Part shown: positions 9,830 to 19,240 of the stretch, piece after piece
How positions within the stretch are numbered: position 1 is the stretch's first letter
Layout: each line of letters begins with the position of its first letter
From: Oscillospiraceae bacterium
GTDB taxonomy: Bacteria; Bacillota; Clostridia; Oscillospirales; Ruminococcaceae
DNA length: 64,000 nt
NCBI GenBank assembly: GCA_014799395.1
Contig: JAAVID010000053.1
Coordinates: 1 to 64,000, forward strand
Direction: 5' to 3'
The notes under the pieces: generated by a model
Told to the model about the DNA's origin: nothing
Databases searched by the model: none
Seen by the model: only the letters and a program-made list of their open reading frames with translations
Program-made: the position numbers and the translations under genes

Positions 9830-11914
9830 GTGATCGTAATGTCTAAAATTTCTTCTGTTGTTCGTTCTATCATTATGGCAGCGTTTGTTATCGTTATCTC
9901 GTTTTTGTGCGGGATCAGGCTGCTGAAAATACAGCTTGTCGACGGGGCGGGGTACCTTAGTATGACAAGGGAAAGCACCGTTACCGAGCAGGATATTGAG
10001 GCTGCGAGAGGGCAGATAGTCGACGCTAACGGAAAACTGCTGAACACGAACAAGATCGTTTACAATATCAACTTTCAGTTTTATTCGCTGGAAAAGGGCA
10101 CGGAAAACGAGATAATCTACCGTGTTCTGACCGTTCTCGAGAAGAATAACGAAAAGTGGAACGACTCGCTTCCGATAAGCAAGACCGAGCCGTACACGTT
10201 TGACGAGAAGCGCGAGGCGGCTGTCGAAACGCTGAAAGAAAAGCTCAACGTCGGAAGCTACGCGACCGTTGAAAACTGTATCTTTCAGCTTTACAAGCAG
10301 TACGATATAAGCGACAAATACGACGAGAAAATGCGCCGCGCCATTGCGGGCGTGCGCTATGAAATGGTCATCAAGGAATTTTCAAATGTCAACACAAAGT
10401 TTGTGCTCGCAAGCGATATAGGCGAGGATACCGTACTGGAGCTCAAAGAGCTCGGCGCGCTCCTCCCGGGTGTCGACATCACCGAGAGCTGGGAGCGCGA
10501 GTACCTTGACGGCGGTATCGCGGCGCATTTAAGAGGTACGGTGGGCGCTATCTCGGCGGAAAAGTACGAGGAGCTGGACGGCTATCTGCTCAACGATGTT
10601 ATAGGGCTTGACGGAACCGAACAGGCGCTCGAAAGCGAGCTTCGCGGACAGCGCGGAGTGCGCACCATTACAAGAAGCGCGGACGGGCAGAGCGTAACGG
10701 ACGAGGTCACGCAGGAGCCCGTGGCGGGCAAGTCGGTAATGCTGACTATCGACGCGGAGTATCAGTCGCTTTTGCAGGATCTGCTGAAGTATCATATCGA
10801 GTATCTTAACTCGCCGTATTATACTACGGCATACGACGCGACGCTCCGCGGAAAGGGCTGTAAATCGGGCGCTATCGTAGTCCTTGACGTCAAGACGGGC
10901 GGCCTGCTCGGCGCGGCGACTTATCCGACTTACGATATAAACGATCTCTTAAAGGACTACAACGAAGTCCTTAACCGTCCCGACGGACCATTGTTCAACC
11001 GCGCACTGTTCGGTGAATACCGTCCCGGCTCGACATTCAAGACCATTACCGCGACGGCGGGTATGGCGGAGGGCGTTATCACCCCCGAGGAAAAGATAAA
11101 CTGCACCGGAACATATTACTACTATGCGGGCTACACGCCGTCCTGCCTCGGTATCGGGCACTACGGATATATACCCGTAAGAGAGGCTCTGCGTATCTCC
11201 TGCAACATCTTCTTTTACGAGACCGCGCGGCGGCTCGGCATTGACAGGCTCGCGTACTGGGCGGGCAGGTTCGGCGTGGGAAAGGACCTTGGCTTTGAGC
11301 TGAATATGAATCTCGGACAGATGAGCTCGCTGGAGCTGTTCGCGGAAAAAAATTACGAGTGGTACGACGGAAACATCATACAGGCGGGAATAGGGCAGTG
11401 CGAGACCGCGCTCACGCCTATGCACCTCGCCGTGCAGGCGCTGACGATCGCGAATAAGGGCGTTCGTCTCGAGCCGCATATCGTCAAGTCGGTGTACAAC
11501 TACGACTTCACCGAAAAGCTGTACGACAAGGAACCCGTAGTCGCGGAGGACTTCTCCAAGGAGCCGAATATGGACAAATATATGGCGGCTGTGCACGACG
11601 GAATGAAGCAGGTCGCGTCAACGCAGGTCAACTTTACTATCGACGGCGCGGGCTGGGTAAGCCCCTACGATTACGTCGGCATAGGCAAGGAGAACGTCGC
11701 GGTCAAGACGGGTACTCCCGAGGCGGCGGTGGACGTTACCAACTCCGCGCTGATAGGCTTTTATCCCGCGGATAACCCCGAGATAGCGTTCGGGCTGTAT
11801 CTCGAAAAGGGCGAGTACACCAAGGTACTCGCCGCGAACGTGATACAGGCATACGTTACGGGCAAGATCTCCACCAACTACGACGACAAGGGTCAGCCGA
11901 AAACCATTCTGTAA
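9830..11914 (+). CDS. Penicillin-binding protein 2-like transpeptidase
   Basis: PBP dimer domain, YRPGSTFKT (SxxK), SCN motif (LRISCNIFFYE), KTGTPE. Confidence 0.92.
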   Translation: MIVMSKISSVVRSIIMAAFVIVISFLCGIRLLKIQLVDGAGYLSMTRESTVTEQDIEAARGQIVDANGKLLNTNKIVYNINFQFYSLEKGTENEIIYRVLTVLEKNNEKWNDSLPISKTEPYTFDEKREAAVETLKEKLNVGSYATVENCIFQLYKQYDISDKYDEKMRRAIAGVRYEMVIKEFSNVNTKFVLASDIGEDTVLELKELGALLPGVDITESWEREYLDGGIAAHLRGTVGAISAEKYEELDGYLLNDVIGLDGTEQALESELRGQRGVRTITRSADGQSVTDEVTQEPVAGKSVMLTIDAEYQSLLQDLLKYHIEYLNSPYYTTAYDATLRGKGCKSGAIVVLDVKTGGLLGAATYPTYDINDLLKDYNEVLNRPDGPLFNRALFGEYRPGSTFKTITATAGMAEGVITPEEKINCTGTYYYYAGYTPSCLGIGHYGYIPVREALRISCNIFFYETARRLGIDRLAYWAGRFGVGKDLGFELNMNLGQMSSLELFAEKNYEWYDGNIIQAGIGQCETALTPMHLAVQALTIANKGVRLEPHIVKSVYNYDFTEKLYDKEPVVAEDFSKEPNMDKYMAAVHDGMKQVASTQVNFTIDGAGWVSPYDYVGIGKENVAVKTGTPEAAVDVTNSALIGFYPADNPEIAFGLYLEKGEYTKVLAANVIQAYVTGKISTNYDDKGQPKTIL

Positions 11915-11932
11915 TATCGTTTTTTCATACGT

Positions 11933-11959
11933 CCGACGGAGTTTTGAAATCTCCGTCGG
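11933..11959 (+). terminator. Hairpin after the pbp2 gene (weak T run)
   Basis: ccgacggag-ttttgaaat-ctccgtcgg. Confidence 0.45.
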
Positions 11960-12164
11960 GCGTTACATTGTTTTTATTCGTTAAATTGCACAAAAACAGC
12001 ACCCCAAAATCCAGTAATCTCACAATTTTTTGTTAATATATAAAAAAACCCTTTTCATATTGAAGTTTTTGTGCTAAAATGTATATAGGGTATTTTAAAT
12101 TATAACTAATTCGGCGAATTTCGTGAGACCGTCATTCAGCCGTCATAGTTGAGAGGGGAACATT

Positions 12165-12902
12165 ATGGCACAAATTATAGCAGTTACGGCAGGCAAGGGG
12201 GGCACCGGCAAATCCACGACCTCCGCTAACGTTGCAACGGGTCTTGCGACTTTGGGTCACAAAACCCTGCTCGTTGAGCTGGACTTTGGTTTGCGTTGCC
12301 TGGATATTATGTTGGGAATGAAGGATAAGGTAAAGCACGACATCGGCGAATACCTTGAGGGCAAAATAGATATTCTTACAGCCACCACCAAGGTCGACCG
12401 CGTGGAAAATCTGTCGCTCGTCTGCGCGACCAGAAACCCGTTTATCGACATCAATCCCGAAAAGATAATGGGAGTGTGCAACGAGATGCGCGAGTACTTC
12501 GATTACATAATCGTCGATACCGCGGGTATCGGAAGCTCCGTGTTCAGCGTTATCAAGGCGGCCGACCTTATTCTTATGGTCACTACGCCCGATACCGTCT
12601 GCGTGCGCGACGGTCAGATGCTGTCCGACTTCCTGTACGTCAAGAATTGCGTAAATCAGCGGCTTATCATCAATAAGGTAAGCGAGAACTTTAAGAACGA
12701 GGATATTCTGTACGACCTCGACGAGGTTATGGACGCTGTTGGAATTCCGCTTATCGGCGTAGTTCCCGAGGACGTAAACATAAAGATATGCGGCGCGAAG
12801 GGCGAGGCTCTTCCTCCGTCCTGCGGCGGCTTTAAGGCGTATTCGTCCATTGCCGCGCGTATCGACGGTCAGGATGTTCCGCTTTCGATAAAGATAGACT
12901 GA
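12165..12902 (+). CDS. minD: MinD-family septum-site ATPase
   Basis: Deviant Walker A KGGTGKST, VELDFGLRCLDIMLG, DYIIVDTAGIGS. Confidence 0.85.
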   Translation: MAQIIAVTAGKGGTGKSTTSANVATGLATLGHKTLLVELDFGLRCLDIMLGMKDKVKHDIGEYLEGKIDILTATTKVDRVENLSLVCATRNPFIDINPEKIMGVCNEMREYFDYIIVDTAGIGSSVFSVIKAADLILMVTTPDTVCVRDGQMLSDFLYVKNCVNQRLIINKVSENFKNEDILYDLDEVMDAVGIPLIGVVPEDVNIKICGAKGEALPPSCGGFKAYSSIAARIDGQDVPLSIKID

Positions 12903-12941
12903 TTCTTATATACCTCAATGGACAAGGAGGGGTTTTGGCAG

Positions 12942-13337
12942 ATGAACATTGCTCTTATTGCTCACGATTCAAAAAAGGAGCTTATGGTTCAGTTTTGTAT
13001 TGCCTACTGCGGCATTCTGAGCAGATACAACATTTGTGCCACGGGCACGACGGGAAAATTGGTTTCCGAGGCTACGGGACTTCATATCCAGCGCTTTCTG
13101 AGCGGCTCTCAGGGCGGAGATCAGCAGCTCGCTTCCAGCATAAGCTGTAACGAGATAGACTTGCTGGTGTTTTTCCGCGATCCGCTTAATCCGCGCTCGC
13201 ACGAGCCCAACGATATAAATATCCTGCGGCTTTGCGACGTGCATAATATTCCCGTTGCTACCAACATCGCGACCGCCGAGGCGCTTATCCACGCGCTCGA
13301 ACGCGGCGATCTGGATTGGCGCGAATATATGCGGTGA
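12942..13337 (+). CDS. mgsA: Methylglyoxal synthase
   Basis: NIALIAHDSKKELM, ICATGTTGKLV, SGSQGGDQQLA, FFRDPLNPRSHEPND, PVATNIATAE. Confidence 0.95.
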   Translation: MNIALIAHDSKKELMVQFCIAYCGILSRYNICATGTTGKLVSEATGLHIQRFLSGSQGGDQQLASSISCNEIDLLVFFRDPLNPRSHEPNDINILRLCDVHNIPVATNIATAEALIHALERGDLDWREYMR

Positions 13338-13451
13338 CGGCAAAAAAGAAGATTTTTAAGACGGAGAGCAATGCTTTCCGTCTTTTTCACCCTAATCCCC
13401 CTTTTGGCATAAAATGTCTTGAAAACACGTCAACGATAAGGGGGTAATAAT

Positions 13452-14228
13452 TTGACAAAAGGTATTGACGTTTCCTCCTGGCAGGAGGACATAGATTTCA
13501 AAAAGGTCAAAAAAAGCGGAATAAAGTTCGTGATAATCCGCGCGGGATTTGGTACGCGCATCGAGCCCGACAAGTACTTTGAGCGCAATTACAAGGGCGC
13601 GACGGAAGCGGGGCTTCACGTCGGCGCTTACTGGTACAGCTACGCCGAAAGCGGCGCGGGAGCGCTCGCGGAGGCACAGTCGTGCCTTTCGGTGATCAAG
13701 GGGAAGAAGTTCGATTTTCCCATTTTCTTTGACCTTGAGGAGCAGTCGCAGTTCGTTAAGGGTGTGGACTTTTGCAGCAACCTTGTGAGGACGTTCTGCA
13801 ACGAGCTTGAGGAGAATGATTATTTCGCGGGGCTGTATACCTCGCGCTATCCGCTCCAGCACTATATTTCGCGTGAGGTCGCGGGTCGATACGCGGTGTG
13901 GGTGGCGGAATACAATCCCACGCTGAACTACCGCGGAAATTACGGTATCTGGCAGTACTCGGCGACGGGAAGAGTAGACGGCATAAACGGCGCGGTCGAC
14001 CTCGATTACTGCTATGTCGACTACCCGAAGATGATCAAGAGCGCGGGGCTTAACGGCTACGGCGAGGATGCGCCTTTGCCGCCGGTTCTGAAGCCGCTTG
14101 AGGAGGTCGCTCTCGAGGTCATCCGCGGCGACTGGGGCAACGGCGACGAGCGCTACGACAGGCTCACCGCGGCGGGCTACGACTATTACGAGGTACAGCG
14201 CGAGGTCAACAGACTGTTGTACGGTTAA
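13452..14228 (+). CDS. GH25 muramidase with C-terminal CPL-7-like cell-wall binding repeat
   Basis: GIDVSSWQEDIDFKKVKKSGIKFVIIRAGFG, FFDLEE, WQYSATGRVDGI; C-term VIRGDWGNGDERYDRLTAAGYDYYEVQREVN; TTG start. Confidence 0.9.
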   Translation: MTKGIDVSSWQEDIDFKKVKKSGIKFVIIRAGFGTRIEPDKYFERNYKGATEAGLHVGAYWYSYAESGAGALAEAQSCLSVIKGKKFDFPIFFDLEEQSQFVKGVDFCSNLVRTFCNELEENDYFAGLYTSRYPLQHYISREVAGRYAVWVAEYNPTLNYRGNYGIWQYSATGRVDGINGAVDLDYCYVDYPKMIKSAGLNGYGEDAPLPPVLKPLEEVALEVIRGDWGNGDERYDRLTAAGYDYYEVQREVNRLLYG

Positions 14229-14238
14229 TATACTTCGG

Positions 14239-14264
14239 GGGCAGCCGCTGTGGCTGCCCTTTTT
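14239..14264 (+). terminator. Rho-independent terminator
   Basis: gggcagcc-gctgt-ggctgccc followed by TTTTT. Confidence 0.85.
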
Positions 14265-14278
14265 GCGTTGGCAGCGAT

Positions 14279-14307
14279 TTGACAAAGACGTGTTAATGTG
14301 CTACAAT
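14279..14307 (+). promoter_or_regulatory. Promoter of the response regulator gene
   Basis: TTGACA - 17 bp - TACAAT. Confidence 0.75.
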
Positions 14308-14341
14308 GTTTACATAAAATAAAGCATTTGGAGGTTAAATT

Positions 14342-15010
14342 ATGTCCGAAATAATTGCCGTGATCGACGACGATCTGCATATAAACAATATGCTCTGCGA
14401 GCTTCTGAGCCGCGAGGGCTACGAGGTTATCCGCGCGTTTTCGGGGGGAGAGGCGCTTGCGGTGCTGATGGAAACAACGCCCGATCTGGTTCTGCTCGAC
14501 CTGATGATGCCCGGACTTTCGGGAGAGCAGGTCCTGCCGAAGATACGCGATATTCCCGTTATCGTGATGAGCGCAAAGGCGGACGTGGGGAGCAAGGTCG
14601 AGCTGCTGCTGTCGGGGGCTGTGGACTATGTTACCAAGCCGTTCGATACCAAGGAGCTGCTCGCGAGGATACAGGTTCAGCTCCGCCGCAGGCAGATCAC
14701 CTCGGAGTTCCTCGAATACGGCGGGCTTACGCTTGACGCGGAGCTTCACGAGGCGAAGTTCGGCGAAAGCGCCGTAAAGCTCACGAAAACGGAATTCGCG
14801 ATACTGAAAATACTTATGCAGAACCCAAAGCAGGTAGTCACGAAATCGCAGATACTCGACAGGATAAGCGCCGACACGCCCGACTGCGTGGAAAGCTCGC
14901 TGAAAGTCCACGTCAGCAATCTGCGCAAAAAGCTCCGCGACGCGTCGGGGCTGGACTTTATCGAGGCGGTCTGGGGCATAGGCTTTAAAATGCGCGAAAA
15001 TCTTAACTGA
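14342..15010 (+). CDS. OmpR-family response regulator
   Basis: IIAVIDDDLHINN, DLVLLDLMMPG, winged-helix C-terminus VESSLKVHVSNLRKKL. Confidence 0.92.
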   Translation: MSEIIAVIDDDLHINNMLCELLSREGYEVIRAFSGGEALAVLMETTPDLVLLDLMMPGLSGEQVLPKIRDIPVIVMSAKADVGSKVELLLSGAVDYVTKPFDTKELLARIQVQLRRRQITSEFLEYGGLTLDAELHEAKFGESAVKLTKTEFAILKILMQNPKQVVTKSQILDRISADTPDCVESSLKVHVSNLRKKLRDASGLDFIEAVWGIGFKMRENLN

Positions 15011-15058
15011 ATCTTTACTCTTTTCTTAACCGATTTCTTAACCATTATATTTTATAAT
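15002..15058 (+). promoter_or_regulatory. Four phased CTTWAC repeats followed by a TATAAT -10 box
   Basis: CTTAAC at 15002, CTTTAC at 15013, CTTAAC at 15025 and 15037 (steps 11, 12, 12); tataat at 15053. Confidence 0.55.
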
Positions 15059-15150
15059 ATATTCGGAAGCAGGGAATGCCCCGGAAATTAAAAAACAGTC
15101 ACATACATTCCACTCGGGGCATTGCTTGTTTTCGGATAGGAGATGTTAAT

Positions 15151-16056
15151 ATGGAAAATATTCTGACAACAAACAACTTAGTTAAGTCTTACCGCAAATT
15201 TACTGCGCTTGACGGGCTTTCCATGAACGTTCCGAAAGGAGCTATCTACGGGTTTGTCGGGCGCAACGGCGCGGGCAAGACAACGCTGATACGGCTTATC
15301 TGCGGCTTGCAGTTCGCGACCTCGGGTACGTTTATGCTGTACGGCACGGAAAGCACGGGCGATATTTCCAAGGCGCGGCGGAGAATGGGCGCGGTGGTTG
15401 AAACGCCGTCAATTTACCTCGATATGACCGCCGAGGATAACTTAAAGGAGCAGTACCGTGTACTCGGAATGCCGTCGTTTAAGGGTATCCACGAGCTGTT
15501 GAAGCTGGTCGGGCTGGAGAATACGGGGCGCAAAAAGGCGCGCAACTTCTCGCTCGGTATGCGGCAGAGACTGGGTATCGCGATAGCGCTGTGCGGCGAC
15601 CCCGATTTTCTGCTGCTGGACGAGCCGATAAACGGTCTCGACCCTCAAGGTATCATCGAGATACGCGAGCTTATTTTAAAGCTCAACCGAGAGCGGCAGA
15701 TAACCGTGCTTATATCGAGCCATATCCTCGACGAGCTTTCAAGATTGGCTACGCATTACGGCTTTATCGACAAGGGCAGGATAGTCAAGGAGATAAGCGC
15801 GGAGCAGCTCGAAAAGGAATGCAGAAAGTGCGCGAGAGTTTCCGTATCGAGCACGAAAAAGCTCGCGGTCGTGCTGGATAATCTTGGCTTGGAGTACGCG
15901 GTCATCGACGAAAAGACCGCGGACATTTACGGCGAGATAAGCATTACCAGGCTCACCGAAGCGCTTAAAAACGCCGACTGCGAGTTGTTCTCGATAAACG
16001 AGCACGACGAGAGCCTGGAGGCGTACTTTATCGATCTGGTCGGCGGCGGAGAATAA
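15151..16056 (+). CDS. ABC transporter ATP-binding protein (bacitracin/lantibiotic-export type)
   Basis: GFVGRNGAGKTTLIRLICGL, NFSLGMRQRLGIAIAL, LLLDEPINGLDPQG. Confidence 0.92.
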   Translation: MENILTTNNLVKSYRKFTALDGLSMNVPKGAIYGFVGRNGAGKTTLIRLICGLQFATSGTFMLYGTESTGDISKARRRMGAVVETPSIYLDMTAEDNLKEQYRVLGMPSFKGIHELLKLVGLENTGRKKARNFSLGMRQRLGIAIALCGDPDFLLLDEPINGLDPQGIIEIRELILKLNRERQITVLISSHILDELSRLATHYGFIDKGRIVKEISAEQLEKECRKCARVSVSSTKKLAVVLDNLGLEYAVIDEKTADIYGEISITRLTEALKNADCELFSINEHDESLEAYFIDLVGGGE

Positions 16057-16067
16057 CGGGAGGGGTC

Positions 16068-16841
16068 ATGAGCAGATTATTAAGGGCAAACTTCTCGAGA
16101 TTATGGAAAACAACAGCTTTTTGGGGCTGTCTTATCGCCGCCGCGGCGTTGGGTATTCTTATGCAGCTGCTTGAGGGCAGAGTCAGCGGATTGTTCAGGT
16201 CTATGTATAACGCGGCACCCGTGGAGCTGTTCTTTGCGGCGGTTTTCGCGGTGATGTATATCGGTACGGACAATTCGGACAGAACAGTACGCAATAAACT
16301 TATCGTTGGAATATCGCGCGTTAAGATATATTTTGCAAATCTGATAACGGTATCGGCGGGAACGGCGCTTATATTCGCGGCTGATTGGCTTGCGCTGATC
16401 GTATATGATCTTATTACGCACGGCGGTGTTGAGATAGAACCGTATCTTTTGGCGCTGTATGCGGCGCTGTGCCTTATCGCGGGCGCGGCTATGGCGGCGG
16501 TCTGCACGCTTTTGGCGACGCTTATAACGTCAAAGTCGCTCGCGTCGACGCTTACTATCACGCTGATGATCGGAATGTTTTTTGGCGGACAGTATATTTT
16601 GAGCCTTTCGTATTCGTTATCTTCTGATAATTCCGTGATGAGCGGCGCAGTCGAGACGGCATACAACCTTATGCCGACAAGCCAGATAGAGGAGATACTG
16701 TCGAGAATTTTATTTGTGAATGAAAATCCCGAGGTATTTCATATCGGATACGCTTTGGAGCCGATGTGGTATTCGCTGGGCTTATGCGCGGCGGTAACGG
16801 TTATCGGAGCGCTTGCGTTCCGCAAAAAGGACTTGAGGTGA
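16068..16841 (+). CDS. ABC-2 type permease, paralog 1 of 5
   Basis: MSRLLRANFSRLWKTTAFW ... AFRKKDLR; multi-TM. Confidence 0.8.
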   Translation: MSRLLRANFSRLWKTTAFWGCLIAAAALGILMQLLEGRVSGLFRSMYNAAPVELFFAAVFAVMYIGTDNSDRTVRNKLIVGISRVKIYFANLITVSAGTALIFAADWLALIVYDLITHGGVEIEPYLLALYAALCLIAGAAMAAVCTLLATLITSKSLASTLTITLMIGMFFGGQYILSLSYSLSSDNSVMSGAVETAYNLMPTSQIEEILSRILFVNENPEVFHIGYALEPMWYSLGLCAAVTVIGALAFRKKDLR

Positions 16842-16850
16842 GAAATTATT

Positions 16851-17675
16851 ATGGCTAGATTATTACAGGCAAATTTTGCCAGATTATGGAAAACAAAATC
16901 CTTTTGGGTATGCCTGATATTGACGGTGGGTCTGAGCGCTATGGCTCTTATATCAAACTATCTGGAAAGCCCGAAATACATTGAGAATATGGGCGGAAAT
17001 TTAACGGCTAACGGCACCGGAGTAATGCTGTATACTGCGATATTGGCGGCGCTGTACCTCGGAACGGACTATTCCAACGGAACTATACGCAACAAGCTGG
17101 TGATAGGGCGCACTCGCGCCGAGATATATTTCGCGAATCTGATAACAACGGCGCTGAGCGGGGTTATCCTGCTTACTGCATCATGGGTATCTACGGGCGC
17201 TGTGGGGCTGTGCTTGGGCGGCAAGCTGGGTATGCCCGCGGGCGAGCTCGCGCTTGACATTGCCGTGTGCGTATGCGCGATAATTGCTTTATGCGCGATA
17301 TTCACGGTCATCGGAATGCTGATAAGCTCGAAATCCGCGATAGTCACGATAACGCTTGTGTCAGCGTTTGCTCTGATGATTATCGGTATCCTGATACAAT
17401 CAAGGCTTGATATTCCGGAGTTTTCCACAAGTCTTTTGGTAGGCGAGGACGGAACAATATCTTTTGGCGAACAAATGCCTAATCCGATGTATGTAAGCGG
17501 CATACAGCGCGACATAATGACGGCGGTGAACGACGTTCTTCCGAGCGGTCAATTAACGCAAATGCAAATGGGCAAGGCTCACAACGAGGGGCTTATGCCG
17601 CTGTACTCGCTGGGAGTGCTGGCGGTATCTACGGCGGTCGGCGCGTTGGTGTTCCGAAAAAAAGATCTGAAGTGA
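16851..17675 (+). CDS. ABC-2 type permease, paralog 2 of 5
   Basis: MARLLQANFARLWKTKSFWVC ... YLGTDYSNGTIRNKLVIG ... VFRKKDLK. Confidence 0.82.
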   Translation: MARLLQANFARLWKTKSFWVCLILTVGLSAMALISNYLESPKYIENMGGNLTANGTGVMLYTAILAALYLGTDYSNGTIRNKLVIGRTRAEIYFANLITTALSGVILLTASWVSTGAVGLCLGGKLGMPAGELALDIAVCVCAIIALCAIFTVIGMLISSKSAIVTITLVSAFALMIIGILIQSRLDIPEFSTSLLVGEDGTISFGEQMPNPMYVSGIQRDIMTAVNDVLPSGQLTQMQMGKAHNEGLMPLYSLGVLAVSTAVGALVFRKKDLK

Positions 17676-17682
17676 GGGCTAT

Positions 17683-18507
17683 ATGATAAGATTATTAAAC
17701 GCAAATTTTGCCAGATTATGGAAAACAAAATCTTTTTGGGTGTGTTTTATACTTTTGACGGTCTTGGATATCACGAATTTCCTGACGTCGTATTCCGTAG
17801 ACCCGGAATGCGTGAAAAAGCTCGGCGCGGAGCTGATGTCACACTGCTCGAATGTACTGCTGTTTATCGCGATATTCGCCGCGCTGTTTCTCGGCACGGA
17901 CCATTCCAACGGAACGATACGCAACAAGCTCATAATAGGTCACAAAAGATTCGAGATATATTTCTCGAATCTGATAACGGCTGCGGTCGGCGGTTTGATA
18001 CTCATAGCGGCAGAATGGAGCGTTGTGCTTATCACGGGCTTTTGTCTCGGCGGAGAGATCGGTATGCCCGCTGAGGAGATGCTGTTAAAAATGCTGATAT
18101 GCATAAGCGCGGTAATAGCTTTAAGCGCGATATTCACGCTGCTGGGTATGTTGTTTACCTCAAAGTCCACGATCATTACGATAACGCTTGTGATGACTTT
18201 CGTGTTGGTAATAGGCGCGGCGGTGATCGAATCTATCCTTGCCGAGCCGGAATATGTCACAAGCTTCGAGATGATGACGGACGGCGTGGTAACTCAGGGC
18301 GAAGCCGAGCCCAATCCCCTGTACGTCAGCGGAGCGAAGCGCGGCGTCCTTGAGGCGGTGAACGACGTTCTCCCAAGCGGACAGATGATGCAAATGGAGA
18401 TCGGTACGCTGCGCAGTGCGGAGCTTATGCCGCTGTATTCGCTGGGAGTTATCGCGGTATCGACGGCGGTGGGAGTATTGGTGTTCCGCCGAAAGGACTT
18501 GAAATAA
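17683..18507 (+). CDS. ABC-2 type permease, paralog 3 of 5
   Basis: MIRLLNANFARLWKTKSFWVC ... FLGTDHSNGTIRNKLIIG ... VFRRKDLK. Confidence 0.82.
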   Translation: MIRLLNANFARLWKTKSFWVCFILLTVLDITNFLTSYSVDPECVKKLGAELMSHCSNVLLFIAIFAALFLGTDHSNGTIRNKLIIGHKRFEIYFSNLITAAVGGLILIAAEWSVVLITGFCLGGEIGMPAEEMLLKMLICISAVIALSAIFTLLGMLFTSKSTIITITLVMTFVLVIGAAVIESILAEPEYVTSFEMMTDGVVTQGEAEPNPLYVSGAKRGVLEAVNDVLPSGQMMQMEIGTLRSAELMPLYSLGVIAVSTAVGVLVFRRKDLK

Positions 18508-18525
18508 TGCGAAAGGGTGGTTTTG

Positions 18526-19221
18526 GTGAGTAAACTGCTTCACGCCAACTTTGCGCGAATGTTCGGCAGCGTTGAGTTTATGGCCTGCACACTGTTTTCG
18601 CTAGGCTTCGGGCTGCTTAATTTCATCTTCAGCTGTATATTAAATGTTTCGTCATATCATACGACCTTTGAGAGGGATCTCTTTAATATGTCGAAAGCCG
18701 TAATAGTGATAGCGGCGGTGTTTGTGTCGCTGTTTTTCGGCACGGAGAATTCGGTCGTCCGCAACAGGCTTATGGTCGGGCACAGCCGCGGCGCGGTATA
18801 CGCGGCGAACTGGCTGACTGCCTTTTGCGGAGTGTTCGTCATAAACGCGCTTAGTATGCTGCCGTATACGCTGGCTGCGCCGTTTTTTGACGTTAAGGTC
18901 GGCGACATAACCGTTGACGAGCTTATGTTAAATGTTCTTATCGAGATACTTGCGGTCGCGGCGGCAGGCGGCATTTACTTTCTGATAACCGTTATCATCA
19001 CGAGGCGCTCGGTTTGTGCGGTGGGAGCGCTCGTCACGGCAATAATACTTTTATACCTGCCCGAGATGGGCGGCAATTGGCGCTATTCTCCCGGAGGACA
19101 GCTCAATATTCTGCTGAACAGGGAGTATACTACCGCGGTAATGCCGCTTTGTTCGCTGGGATTGCTGGCGGTATCAACGGCGGTCGGAGCTGTTGTGTTC
19201 GGCAGAAAGGACTTGAAATAG
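18526..19221 (+). CDS. ABC-2 type permease, paralog 4 of 5
   Basis: LLHANFARMF ... FFGTENSVVRNRLMVG ... VFGRKDLK; GTG start. Confidence 0.75.
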   Translation: MSKLLHANFARMFGSVEFMACTLFSLGFGLLNFIFSCILNVSSYHTTFERDLFNMSKAVIVIAAVFVSLFFGTENSVVRNRLMVGHSRGAVYAANWLTAFCGVFVINALSMLPYTLAAPFFDVKVGDITVDELMLNVLIEILAVAAAGGIYFLITVIITRRSVCAVGALVTAIILLYLPEMGGNWRYSPGGQLNILLNREYTTAVMPLCSLGLLAVSTAVGAVVFGRKDLK

Positions 19222-19240
19222 CATCTGAAAAGGAGATAAA

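Noticed and set aside
13392-14285. 297-aa ORF antisense to the GH25 lysozyme gene
   Set aside because: Shadow ORF of a confidently identified gene.
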